A stretch of 64,000 nt of DNA from NCBI GenBank assembly GCA_041748075.1, contig JBGTDX010000179.1:1-64000 (forward strand). Direction: 5' to 3'. The notes beneath the pieces were generated by a model that saw only the letters and a program-made list of their open reading frames with translations, was not told the DNA's origin and searched no databases. The position numbers were made by a program, and so were the translations under genes. Of this stretch, positions 50,441-58,907 are shown piece by piece. Position 1 is the stretch's first letter; the number at the start of each line of letters is the position of its first letter. The DNA is from JBGSYJ01 sp041748075 (GTDB lineage Bacteria > Acidobacteriota > Thermoanaerobaculia > Gp7-AA8).

Positions 50441-53092
50441 TTGCCGATTGAGGCGGGCACGCAGCTCGGTCCCTACACGATCGTCTCGCGCATTGGCGCG
50501 GGCGGCATGGGCGAGGTTTGGCGGGCTACCGACACGCGCCTCGAGAGGAGCGTCGCGATCAAAGTGCTCCCCGAGACGCTCGCAGAAAACGAACAGTTTC
50601 GGGCGCGATTCGAGCGAGAGGCGAAAACGATCTCGTCGCTGAATCATCCGCACATCTGCACTCTCTTCGACGTCGGTCACCACAACGGCACGCACTTCCT
50701 GGTGATGGAGCTCATCGAAGGCGAATCGCTCGCCGACCGGCTCCAGAAAGGCGCGCTTCCAGCCGAGCAGGTCATCCGCCTCGGCGCAGAGATCGCCGAG
50801 GCGCTCGACCGCGCGCACCGCCAGGGCGTCATCCACCGCGACGTGAAACCGGGAAACGTGATGCTGACCAAAAGCGGCGTCAAACTGCTCGACTTCGGAC
50901 TTGCACGAGCCGGCGTCGAGGCCTCGCCGATCCAGGGCCTCACCGAATTGCCCACGCAGGCGAAGCCGCTCACGCAGGAAGGAATGATCCTCGGCACGTT
51001 CCAGTACATGGCGCCTGAACAGCTCGAGGGACAGGAGGCAGACGCCCGCACCGACATCTTCGCACTTGGCGCGCTCCTCTACGAGATGGCAACATGTAAA
51101 CGGGCGTTCGAGGGGAGCTCACGAACGAGCCTGATTGCGGCGATCGTTTCCTCGCAGCCCACGCCGATCTCCCAGGTCGTGCCGATGACTCCTCCCGCGC
51201 TCGATCACGTCGTGCGCAGGTGTCTCGAGAAAGACCCGCAGGATCGCTGGCAGTCGGCGCACGACGTTGCGAGCGAACTGCGATGGATCAGCGGAGCCGG
51301 ATCACAGGCGGGAGTCGCAGCGCCCGTCACGCACCGGCGGAAATCGCGCGAGCGGCTCGCGTGGTCCCTCGCCGCGATCGCGGCGGTGATCGCGGTGGCG
51401 ATGGGAGTGCTCCTCGCCAGACCCGAGGCTCCGCGGAGGACGATCGAGTCCGCAATCATCACACCTCCGAGTACCCAGGTCGCATTCAATGGCGGCGTCA
51501 GTATCTCGCCGGACGGAAAGACGTTCGCATTCGCCGATGCGCGCAGCGCGAATGCGGTGTGGATTCGCGGTCTCGAGACTTCTTCCTTTCGCAAACTCGA
51601 AGGTATAGAGGATGCGACCCACCTGTTCTGGTCTCCCGACTCGCGAATGATCGGTTTCTTTTCGAACGGGGCACTCAAGACAGTCGATGTGCAGGGAGGA
51701 GCTGTGACCGTGGTGACTGAGGCCAGGGTCGGACGGGGCGCGAGCTGGAGCGCGGATGGAACCATCGTGTTCACGCCCGGCGCGCTCGGGCCGTTGTTCA
51801 GCGTTCCGGCGGGCGGAGGCTCCCAAACGCCCCTCACCACGCTTCGTCCGGATGATGTCAGCCATCGCTGGCCCTTCTTTCTCCCCGACGGGAAGACGTT
51901 CGTTTTCCTCGCCGTCAACAAGGATCATCCGGCGAAGACGGTGGTCTGCCAGACGTCACTCGACCGTCCGGACGACATCAAAGAGATCTTCAAGTCCCCA
52001 TCGGCGGCGTTATTCGTTCCTCCGGACTTCCTGCTGTACATTCGAAACAGTCGTCTCCTTGCGCAGCGCTACGACCCGGAGCGGGCTGTGATGCTTGGCG
52101 AGCCAGTCACGCTCAGTGATCGCGTCGGTGCGAGCGATCGTCAGGTCGGTTCGTTCTCTGCCGCGAACGATGGAACGCTGCTCGTGCAGCGCGGTACGTC
52201 GTTTCAGTTTTCGCAGCTTCTCTGGGTCGACCGCTCAGGAAAGCAGGAGGGGACGATTGCCGAGCCCGGCCTCTTTTTCAGTCCGTCGCTTTCACGGGAT
52301 GGACGGCGTCTTGCCGTGGATGTATCGAGCCCCGACACTGGACAGGGCGACATCTGGATCTACGAGCTCACCCGCAACGCGTCGACGCGGCTGACGTACG
52401 ATCCCGGGAACGAATCGGCCCCCCAGTGGGTCCCCGGAGACAGGCAGATCGTCTACCTCGGCGTGAAGGAGGGCCGCGGCGACATCCATCGGATTCCTTC
52501 AGGTGGTACAGGCGAATCGCAACTTCTGGTCTCCGACGCGCACGAGAAGCGTCCAAGTGACGTTTCGGGCGACGGCCGGTGGGTGATCTTCACTTCCACG
52601 GCCGGCCAGGGCAGTGGCGGGTTCGACATATGGGTGTGGTCAGCATCGGACGGGAAAGCGAAACCGTGGCTCGCGACTCCGTTCGCGGAGCAGAACGGGC
52701 GGCTCTCACCCGACGGGGCGTGGATCGCCTATCAATCGAACGAGTCGGGCCGCTTCGAGATCTACGTGCGCGCATTTCCTGAGTCCGACCAGAAGTGGAT
52801 GATCTCGAGCGGGGGAGGGATCATGCCGACCTGGCGAGGTGACGGGCGGGAGATCTTCTACATCTCCCTCGATCGGAAAATGATGGCGGTACCGGTCACC
52901 GCTGGCGCATCGTCGTTCGAGGTCGGCGCGCCCGTGATGTTGTTCGAAGCGCGCGTGCGCGCGCATGCAACGCTTCAATATGATGTCACGCGCGACGGCC
53001 AGCGCTTCCTGTTGAACCAGGAGACGCAAGGCGCCTCAGCCGAACCGGTCACGATGATTCAGAACTGGGATCTGAAGTTACCGAAGAACTGA
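50441..53092 (+). CDS. Ser/Thr protein kinase with TolB/PD40 propeller (STK1)
   Basis: Starts at a TTG (50441) 9 nt after GAGAGGAG; an ATG at 50432 touches that site. 883 residues: Hanks-type kinase (about 1-280) with 'IGAGGMGEVWRA', catalytic Lys in 'VAIKVLP', 'HRDVKPGN', 'DFGLAR', and 'YMAPEQL'; a single membrane helix (about 305-325); and a large periplasmic six-bladed propeller with PD40 repeats ('SPDGKTFAFAD', 'WSPDSRMIGFF', 'LPDGKTFVFLA'). Such receptor kinases are characteristic of Acidobacteriota. Cytoplasmic kinase, extracytoplasmic sensor; ligand and targets unknown. Confidence 0.93.
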   Translation: MPIEAGTQLGPYTIVSRIGAGGMGEVWRATDTRLERSVAIKVLPETLAENEQFRARFEREAKTISSLNHPHICTLFDVGHHNGTHFLVMELIEGESLADRLQKGALPAEQVIRLGAEIAEALDRAHRQGVIHRDVKPGNVMLTKSGVKLLDFGLARAGVEASPIQGLTELPTQAKPLTQEGMILGTFQYMAPEQLEGQEADARTDIFALGALLYEMATCKRAFEGSSRTSLIAAIVSSQPTPISQVVPMTPPALDHVVRRCLEKDPQDRWQSAHDVASELRWISGAGSQAGVAAPVTHRRKSRERLAWSLAAIAAVIAVAMGVLLARPEAPRRTIESAIITPPSTQVAFNGGVSISPDGKTFAFADARSANAVWIRGLETSSFRKLEGIEDATHLFWSPDSRMIGFFSNGALKTVDVQGGAVTVVTEARVGRGASWSADGTIVFTPGALGPLFSVPAGGGSQTPLTTLRPDDVSHRWPFFLPDGKTFVFLAVNKDHPAKTVVCQTSLDRPDDIKEIFKSPSAALFVPPDFLLYIRNSRLLAQRYDPERAVMLGEPVTLSDRVGASDRQVGSFSAANDGTLLVQRGTSFQFSQLLWVDRSGKQEGTIAEPGLFFSPSLSRDGRRLAVDVSSPDTGQGDIWIYELTRNASTRLTYDPGNESAPQWVPGDRQIVYLGVKEGRGDIHRIPSGGTGESQLLVSDAHEKRPSDVSGDGRWVIFTSTAGQGSGGFDIWVWSASDGKAKPWLATPFAEQNGRLSPDGAWIAYQSNESGRFEIYVRAFPESDQKWMISSGGGIMPTWRGDGREIFYISLDRKMMAVPVTAGASSFEVGAPVMLFEARVRAHATLQYDVTRDGQRFLLNQETQGASAEPVTMIQNWDLKLPKN

Positions 53093-53094
53093 AT

Positions 53095-53135
53095 CATGTG
53101 GCAGGGCCCTCCGAGGCCCTGCCTCTTCGAGCAGT
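53095..53135. repeat. Dispersed hairpin repeat family B, copy 2 (inverted)
   Basis: GGCAGGGCC (53100-53108), loop CTCCGA, GGCCCTGCC (53115-53123): perfect 9-bp stem starting 2 nt after the STK1 stop. Orientation is opposite to copy 1 (its loop is the complement of TCGGAG) and opposite to copy 3, with which it forms a larger inverted pair (CATGTGGCAGGGCC / GGCCCTGCCACATG). Confidence 0.8.
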
Positions 53136-53203
53136 AAAAGAAGTACGACACCTGGAGCGTGAACCATCCACCGCGATGACCCCGCTCCCGTATATCTTTA
53201 CGG

Positions 53204-53241
53204 CGCGGTATAGGCAGGGCCTGGGAAGGCCCTGCCACATG
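53204..53241. repeat. Dispersed hairpin repeat family B, copy 3
   Basis: gcgcggtataGGCAGGGCC-TGGGAA-GGCCCTGCCacatg: arms 53213-53221 and 53228-53236, perfect 9 bp. It lies 25 nt past the end of STK2, convergent with STK1. The pair of copies 2 and 3 could stop transcription from both sides. Confidence 0.8.
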
Positions 53242-53265
53242 AAGCGCCATCTTCAACGCTGGGAA

Positions 53266-55959
53266 TCAGCGGCGGGGGTCGTCGCTCCACGGAAGGACCA
53301 GAGTCAGCGGCTGCAGATCCGCGGATCGCAGAAAGTCGTTCACGACGAACTGCCGGCCGTCGTCGGTGACGTCATAGAGCGGCTCGGGAAGCATCTTGAC
53401 ATTGGTCTGAAACAGCGCGGATGCCTTGCCGATGGAAATCGATGGCTGCAGGGTAAGCGGCACCGACATCAGTGTGCGGTCGGGGCGGAAGTAGAAAAGC
53501 TCGCGTCCGTCTGCGCTCCACCGCGGTCCCAGTCCGCCGTCTGCCGAAACCTGATACTTCAGCGATGGATCAGGAAACGAAGAAATGTAAACCTCCATGT
53601 CTCCCGACTCATTCGATGTGTAGGCGACCCATCGCTGGTCGGGCGAGAATCGCGCCTCAAATTCATGGAACTCAGTTGCGATGTACGGGCGAGACGCGCC
53701 GCCGCTGCCGATCTCGAACACGTGGATGTCGTTCGAAACGGCTCCGGCGATTCCGCGATTGAAGAGTAGAAACTTCTCATCGAGTGACACGTCCGTCCCG
53801 AAATCCTGGCCGGAGTCGGAGACGAGAGTTTCCTCAGCTCCACCGGCGCGCCTGCGGTAGACGTCCCAGTACACATCGCGGTCGGAGTTGTAGTAAATCG
53901 TACTGTTGTCGGCGCCCCACGCGAATGGCTCGTCATTGAGCGGATGAGAAGTCACGCGGCTTTTCACGTCTCGTTGCAGATCATGAATCCAGATGTCGCT
54001 CGGATCGCTCGCACCGATGGCAAGCAGCTTCTCATGGCGGGACAGAATCACCGCATAGAGCTCGGTCGGTTCTCCCGTCGTCTTCACCTTTGCGCCTGTC
54101 CTGTCATACCACTGCACGATGGACGAAGTCACCGAACCGCCCTGGTGATACACGAGCAAGTCTTTTGTTGCGGCAAAGACACCGCGAAAGTATCCGATTT
54201 CATTGCGCACGCCTTCTGCGATCGCGACCGGTTCTCCCTCGAGCTCCAGCCGGTCCGCATCGAAGCGATGTTTCACGAGGTAGCGATCCCGCAGATAGAG
54301 AAGATATCCATCTACATAGATTGCATTGGACCTGGCGCGCACGATGAGTTTCGGCTCGCCCCCTTCGAGCGGGCTCACATAGAGCCCATTGTCCGCGCTC
54401 GCCGGACCGCTCAGGTGCGTTCCCGCGAGATAGATGAAATGCTTGCCGTCGGGGAGAAACTGGGGCCATCGGTGCGTCGTTTCCTTGTTGGCCTCGCGAA
54501 GCTGCGTTACGCGCGCGGGCGTGCCTCCCTGCGCGGAGACCTTCCAGATTCCCTCGCGCCAGTGAGGCGCCATGATGATCGTTCCGTCGCTGCTCCACGA
54601 GCCGCCGCGCGGTTCCTGCACGGTGCAGATCTCGATCGACGGTCCTCCGCTGATCGAGATGGTCCTGAGTTTCCCGTCGGCAAAGTAGCCGATCATCTTG
54701 CTGTCCGGCGACCAGAACGGATACATCGCCCGTTCGGTGCCATCGAGCTGGCGGGCGGAGGCACTGCCGAGCTCTCGCAGCCAGAGCCGCGAGACTCCCC
54801 CGCTGTCTGGCACGGAGAAGGTGAGAAAGCGGCCGTCAGGAGACAGCGTCAGGGAGCCTGCTCCGTCGCCATCGAAATCGAAGCCTGCAGCCGACGGGGG
54901 AGGAATCGCGGCGTGAAGCTTTCTGCCTTGCGGCGTTTCGCGCGACAGGCTCCACGCGAGCGCGGCCACTGCGATCAGAAGAAGCAGCATCAGAGCCGCG
55001 ATCAGGGTCCGCATCGGCCGTGATCGCTTAGCGCCCTCGCCGTACGCCGCAACTGCCGGCGACCGTTCGATCCAGTCGAGCTCTGTCGCGACGTCGCGCG
55101 CTGACTGCCACCGGGCGTCCGGATCTTTCTCCAGGCATTTTTGAACGACGTGTTCGAGCGCGGGCGGGGTAAGAGGCTGGACAGCTGAGATGGGCGCCGG
55201 TTCTCGATCGACGATTGCCGCAATCAGACTGGTCTTCGTCTTTCCTTCGAAGGCGCGGCGGCCGGTGAGCATTTCATAAAGCACATTGCCCAGCGCGAAG
55301 ATGTCGGTCCGGCTGTCTGCCTCGTCTCCTTCGAGCTGCTCCGGAGCCATATAGGCGAACGTCCCGAGGATCGTACCCTCTTGAGTCAGGGGCCTTTGCT
55401 CGTTCCCCCGCGCAACGGTCAGTGCGTTCGGATCGGAGGCCAGAACTCCGGCCGTCTTCTTTGCAAGTCCGAAATCGAGCAGCTTCGCTCCCGACTTCGT
55501 GAGCATGATGTTGGCCGGCTTGAGGTCGCGGTGAACGATTCCCGCGTTGTGCGCTGCTGCGAGTGCGCCGGCGATCTGCCTGCCGTAACGAAGCACCTCG
55601 GCCAGAGGAAGCGGTCCGCGGTCGAGCCGGTCGGCGAGCGTCTCGCCCTCGAGCAGTTCCATGATCAGGAAAGACACCGTCTCCCGCGACCCCGCGCCCG
55701 AACGTGCGTCTGAGGACGTCTCACCGACGTCGTAGATCTGACAGATGTTCGGGTGATTCAGTTGCGAGATCGTCTTCGCTTCCCGCTCGAACCGTGCTCG
55801 AAACTGCGGGTCCTGCGAAAGCGCGGGCGGAAGAACCTTGACTGCGACGCTGCGGTCGAGCCGCGAATCGTTCGCGCGATAGACCTCGCCCATGCCGCCG
55901 GCGCCGAGGGAACTGACGACCTCATAAGGTCCGAGACGGGTTCCGGGAGAAAGGCTCAT
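53266..55959 (-). CDS. Ser/Thr protein kinase with TolB/PD40 propeller (STK2)
   Basis: 897 residues with the same plan as STK1: kinase domain with 'LGAGGMGEVYRA', 'VAVKVLPP', 'HRDLKPANIM', 'DFGLAKK', 'YMAPEQL' (about 1-290); membrane helix 'LIAALMLLLLIAVAALAW'; and an extracytoplasmic PD40 propeller ('LSPDGRFLTFSV', 'WSPDSKMIGYFA', 'FSPDQRWVAYTS'). An insertion with many Ser/Gly residues follows 'YDVGETSSDARSG'. Its ATG overlaps the STK3 stop (ATGA), so STK3 and STK2 are cotranscribed and coupled. Confidence 0.93.
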   Translation of the reverse strand: MSLSPGTRLGPYEVVSSLGAGGMGEVYRANDSRLDRSVAVKVLPPALSQDPQFRARFEREAKTISQLNHPNICQIYDVGETSSDARSGAGSRETVSFLIMELLEGETLADRLDRGPLPLAEVLRYGRQIAGALAAAHNAGIVHRDLKPANIMLTKSGAKLLDFGLAKKTAGVLASDPNALTVARGNEQRPLTQEGTILGTFAYMAPEQLEGDEADSRTDIFALGNVLYEMLTGRRAFEGKTKTSLIAAIVDREPAPISAVQPLTPPALEHVVQKCLEKDPDARWQSARDVATELDWIERSPAVAAYGEGAKRSRPMRTLIAALMLLLLIAVAALAWSLSRETPQGRKLHAAIPPPSAAGFDFDGDGAGSLTLSPDGRFLTFSVPDSGGVSRLWLRELGSASARQLDGTERAMYPFWSPDSKMIGYFADGKLRTISISGGPSIEICTVQEPRGGSWSSDGTIIMAPHWREGIWKVSAQGGTPARVTQLREANKETTHRWPQFLPDGKHFIYLAGTHLSGPASADNGLYVSPLEGGEPKLIVRARSNAIYVDGYLLYLRDRYLVKHRFDADRLELEGEPVAIAEGVRNEIGYFRGVFAATKDLLVYHQGGSVTSSIVQWYDRTGAKVKTTGEPTELYAVILSRHEKLLAIGASDPSDIWIHDLQRDVKSRVTSHPLNDEPFAWGADNSTIYYNSDRDVYWDVYRRRAGGAEETLVSDSGQDFGTDVSLDEKFLLFNRGIAGAVSNDIHVFEIGSGGASRPYIATEFHEFEARFSPDQRWVAYTSNESGDMEVYISSFPDPSLKYQVSADGGLGPRWSADGRELFYFRPDRTLMSVPLTLQPSISIGKASALFQTNVKMLPEPLYDVTDDGRQFVVNDFLRSADLQPLTLVLPWSDDPRR

Positions 55960-58565
55960 TGCGCCGGCACACTCCAGTTGAGGACAACGTGAATGGGCAT
56001 CGGCTCCCGCTCCCCGGAGCGATTGACATAGAACGTGCCGCCGTCGCTCGTGACCAGATAGTCGCCGCCGCCGATGTCGAACAACTCTCGAGGAGCCGCC
56101 GCCTCGAACAGTGGGCTGGTAGACACCATCACGGATTGCAGCTTGCCGTCATGCAGATAAAGGATCTCTCTACCATCGCCACGCCACCTCGGAGAGGTCC
56201 CTCCGCCGGTCGAGATCTGCCACCGGGCCCCGGTCGGTGGAACCGGCTGCACGTAGATCTGGTTCTGACCGGTTTCCCTCGAAACGTAGACGACAAACCT
56301 GCTATCGGGGGAGAAGCGGCCGCTGTGCTCGCGGAAACCAGGGTTCGTTGCCAGCGGAATCGGCTTGCGGTCATTTTGCAGAGGCAGAAGGTGAAGATCT
56401 CCTCCTCCCTCCTGAGACTCATAGAGGAGAAATCGATCGTCGCGGGACCAGTCTACAGGCTCAACCCAGAGAGGGGACGGAAAGACGAGCTTCTCCGTTC
56501 CAGCGCCGCTCGATGCCTTCTCATAGATACCGGGACCTGCTTCGCGGCCCGATGCGAAGGCGACGCGGGTCCCATCCGGCGACCAGACCGGGCCCCACTC
56601 GAATGCGGGGTCGAAGGTGAGCCGGGAGCGGGCGCCTCTGACGAGGTCGTAAACCCAGATATCTTCGCTGCGAGCCTGGATGTCGGCCCGTTGGTAAGCA
56701 ATTTTCGTGTCGTCCCGCGAGAGGTCGAGATTGAATACTCCCTCTTCTTCGAATCTGCCCAACTCCTTGCCTGACCGGTCGAGACGCAGAATCGTATTCT
56801 TCGGAACTGTCATCCGTTCCTGCCAGATGAACGTGCCATTCTCCGAGGCCGAGGCCGCGAGTGAGCCGAAGGCCGGCGAATATTCGACGTTTTCCGCGAC
56901 GACGATCGGGTCGCCGTCCATCTTCCAACGTTTCGTGTCGATTCTCTGCGCAAGCAGGGAGCCTTCGCTGATCGAAAGGAGAAGGTCAGGAGGAGCGAGC
57001 GCCGGGGCCACAGTCTGTTGCGCAAGAAGCACAGGCGTCATCGAAGACAACGAGCCCGCGTAAACACCGGACGCATCATTGGTCAGCCCACGAGAGAAAT
57101 AAATGAAATGCTCGCCATCCGGCAGGAACTGAGGACGCCAGTGAGCCGACTCCCGCTTTCCATCCAGGGTCGTGACCACGGTGACCTCTCCACCGTTTGC
57201 GCTGACGCGAGAAAGACCGGCGTTGGCAGCCGGCGCGAACAGGATTACTCCCGATTGACTCCATGTGCCGCCGCGGGAGTCGCCCACGGAAGCGATCGTC
57301 CGGGCAGTACCTCCTGCAATATCGATACGCTTGAGCTTTCCCTCGCTGAAGAATCCGATCGAACGGCTGTCGGGAGACCAGAACAGATCGTAAGCTCCTC
57401 CCGTGAGCGGTAGAGCGCGCACTTCCCGCGTAGAGAGATTCCGGATCACGATCTGGCCTCTTTCGGCGAGCGCGGCGAGTTGCCGTCCATCCGGCGAGAC
57501 GACTGCCGGTCCGTCGATCGCGTTGAAGATCGCGCCGGCCGGCGGGTAGACCTCGAACTCGATTGTCGAATCCGCAGGACGGTCCCTCCGCGCAAAGTAG
57601 GAGAGTCCGAACCCGAGGACTGCGAGCACGAGAGCCGCCAGGCCGAGCCCGATCCAGAGGTCCCGCCTCGTCCGCCGGCCCGCTTTCGGAGCTTGTGTCG
57701 CCTGATCGACTCCTTCTTCCAGCCACCGCAACTGCACGAGCAGGTCGTGGGCGCTCTGCCACCGTTCATCCGGATCCTTCGCGAGAGAAATCCGGATGAT
57801 GCGCTCGAGCGCAGGAGGAGACATCGGCTGCAGCGAAGCGATCGGTGGAGGATCGCGATCGACAATCGCGGCGATGAGGCTGGTTTTCGTCTTCCCCTCG
57901 AATGCCCTCCGCCCGGTCACCATCTCATAGAGCACGGCACCGAATGCGAAGATGTCTGTCCGGGCGTCCGCTTCGACTCCTTCAAGCTGTTCGGGTGCCA
58001 TGTACTGAAACGTGCCGATCATCGTTCCTTCCGCGGTGAGCGGCTTGTGCTGCTGTTCTGTGGGGGCATCGGGCGTCAGCACTGCGGCAGTCGCGGTTTT
58101 GGCCAGTCCGAAGTCGAGCAGCTTCGCTCCCGATCTGGTGATCATCACATTCCCGGGCTTGAGATCGCGATGGACAACGCCCTGCTTGTGAGCCTTCGCG
58201 AGGGCTTCGGCGATCTGCCTGCCGTAGCGGACGGCCTCCATGATCGGCAGCGGACCGCGAGTGAGACGGTCCGCGAGACTCTCTCCCTCCAGATGCTCCA
58301 TGACGAGGTAGTCGACGCCTTCGTGGCTGCCGACGTCGAAGAGCGCACAGATATGCGGATGGGACAGCGAGGAGATCGCACGCGCCTCGCGATCGAATCG
58401 CTCGCGGAACTGCGGCTGTGCCGAGAGATGCGAGGGAAGTACCTTGATGGCGACGATTCGATCGAGACGGGTGTCGAGCCCTCGATACACCTGACCCATA
58501 CCGCCCTCGCCGATCAGCGCGTCGATGCGGTACGGACCGAGGCGGGTTCCTGAAGGTATGCTCAC
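55956..58565 (-). CDS. Ser/Thr protein kinase with TolB/PD40 propeller (STK3)
   Basis: 869 residues: kinase ('IGEGGMGQVYRG', 'VAIKVLPS', 'HRDLKPGNVM', 'DFGLAKT', 'YMAPEQL'), membrane helix ('LGLAALVLAVLGFGLSYF'), and a C-terminal PD40 propeller ('VSPDGRQLAAL', 'WSPDSRSIGFFS', 'WSPDGTRVAFAS', 'FSPDSRFVVYVS'). First gene of the two-kinase operon; the propellers diverged enough to suggest different inputs. A dispersed repeat lies in its upstream region. Confidence 0.93.
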   Translation of the reverse strand: MSIPSGTRLGPYRIDALIGEGGMGQVYRGLDTRLDRIVAIKVLPSHLSAQPQFRERFDREARAISSLSHPHICALFDVGSHEGVDYLVMEHLEGESLADRLTRGPLPIMEAVRYGRQIAEALAKAHKQGVVHRDLKPGNVMITRSGAKLLDFGLAKTATAAVLTPDAPTEQQHKPLTAEGTMIGTFQYMAPEQLEGVEADARTDIFAFGAVLYEMVTGRRAFEGKTKTSLIAAIVDRDPPPIASLQPMSPPALERIIRISLAKDPDERWQSAHDLLVQLRWLEEGVDQATQAPKAGRRTRRDLWIGLGLAALVLAVLGFGLSYFARRDRPADSTIEFEVYPPAGAIFNAIDGPAVVSPDGRQLAALAERGQIVIRNLSTREVRALPLTGGAYDLFWSPDSRSIGFFSEGKLKRIDIAGGTARTIASVGDSRGGTWSQSGVILFAPAANAGLSRVSANGGEVTVVTTLDGKRESAHWRPQFLPDGEHFIYFSRGLTNDASGVYAGSLSSMTPVLLAQQTVAPALAPPDLLLSISEGSLLAQRIDTKRWKMDGDPIVVAENVEYSPAFGSLAASASENGTFIWQERMTVPKNTILRLDRSGKELGRFEEEGVFNLDLSRDDTKIAYQRADIQARSEDIWVYDLVRGARSRLTFDPAFEWGPVWSPDGTRVAFASGREAGPGIYEKASSGAGTEKLVFPSPLWVEPVDWSRDDRFLLYESQEGGGDLHLLPLQNDRKPIPLATNPGFREHSGRFSPDSRFVVYVSRETGQNQIYVQPVPPTGARWQISTGGGTSPRWRGDGREILYLHDGKLQSVMVSTSPLFEAAAPRELFDIGGGDYLVTSDGGTFYVNRSGEREPMPIHVVLNWSVPAQ

Positions 58566-58907
58566 GTGTATCGTGATGGTATAGGGAGGCGCAGCGATTC
58601 GCTACTGTCATCCCGATCCCCACGCGAGTCAGTGCGGCGCGGGATCCAACCGCGGTGAAACGCTTCTAATGAAGCTGCCCGAACGGGAAGGGATGAAGAA
58701 ATACGTCATCCTGAGCGAAGCGAAGGATCTCCTGAGGAGGATCGAGCACCGCAAGACGAGATCCTTCGCTCCGCTCAGGATGACCTGGCCTCGCTCAACA
58801 TGACACGGTGGTTCATCACCCCTTCACCGGCGCCCCGCGCCGTTTGGTTGCTCGGGATGACGGCTCAGGGCGCCCGAGGTCTGACGCGAAGCCTCGCGGC
58901 TAATGTC
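58566..58907. other. Gap upstream of STK3, mostly repeat A
   Basis: Between the start of STK3 and the end of STK4. It contains the full repeat-A copy 3 and an additional short 'gtcatcccgatcc' variant near 58610. No gene is recognised. Confidence 0.5.
58706..58861. repeat. Dispersed repeat family A, copy 3 (full)
   Basis: tcatcctgagcgaagcgaag at the left, its near inverted copy at about 58759-58782 (ccttcgctccgctcaggatga), then ggttcatcaccccttcaccgg and gctcgggatga at the right. About 156 bp, nearly identical along its length to 42308-42464. The small changes in one arm keep most of the stem. Confidence 0.8.

Noticed and set aside
53095..53241. Repeat B hairpins as classical rho-independent terminators
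   Set aside because: Stems are strong but none is followed by a U-run on either strand; recorded as repeats instead.
53944..55023. 359-codon + strand frame opposite STK2
   Set aside because: Shadow frame; the - strand kinase has full domain support.
57480..58553. 357-codon + strand frame opposite STK3
   Set aside because: Antisense to the kinase domain, low-information Arg/Asp-rich sequence.
58790..58830. tRNA-like T-loop 'GGTTCATCACCCC'
   Set aside because: It recurs in repeat family A and no acceptor, D or anticodon arms can be formed around it.
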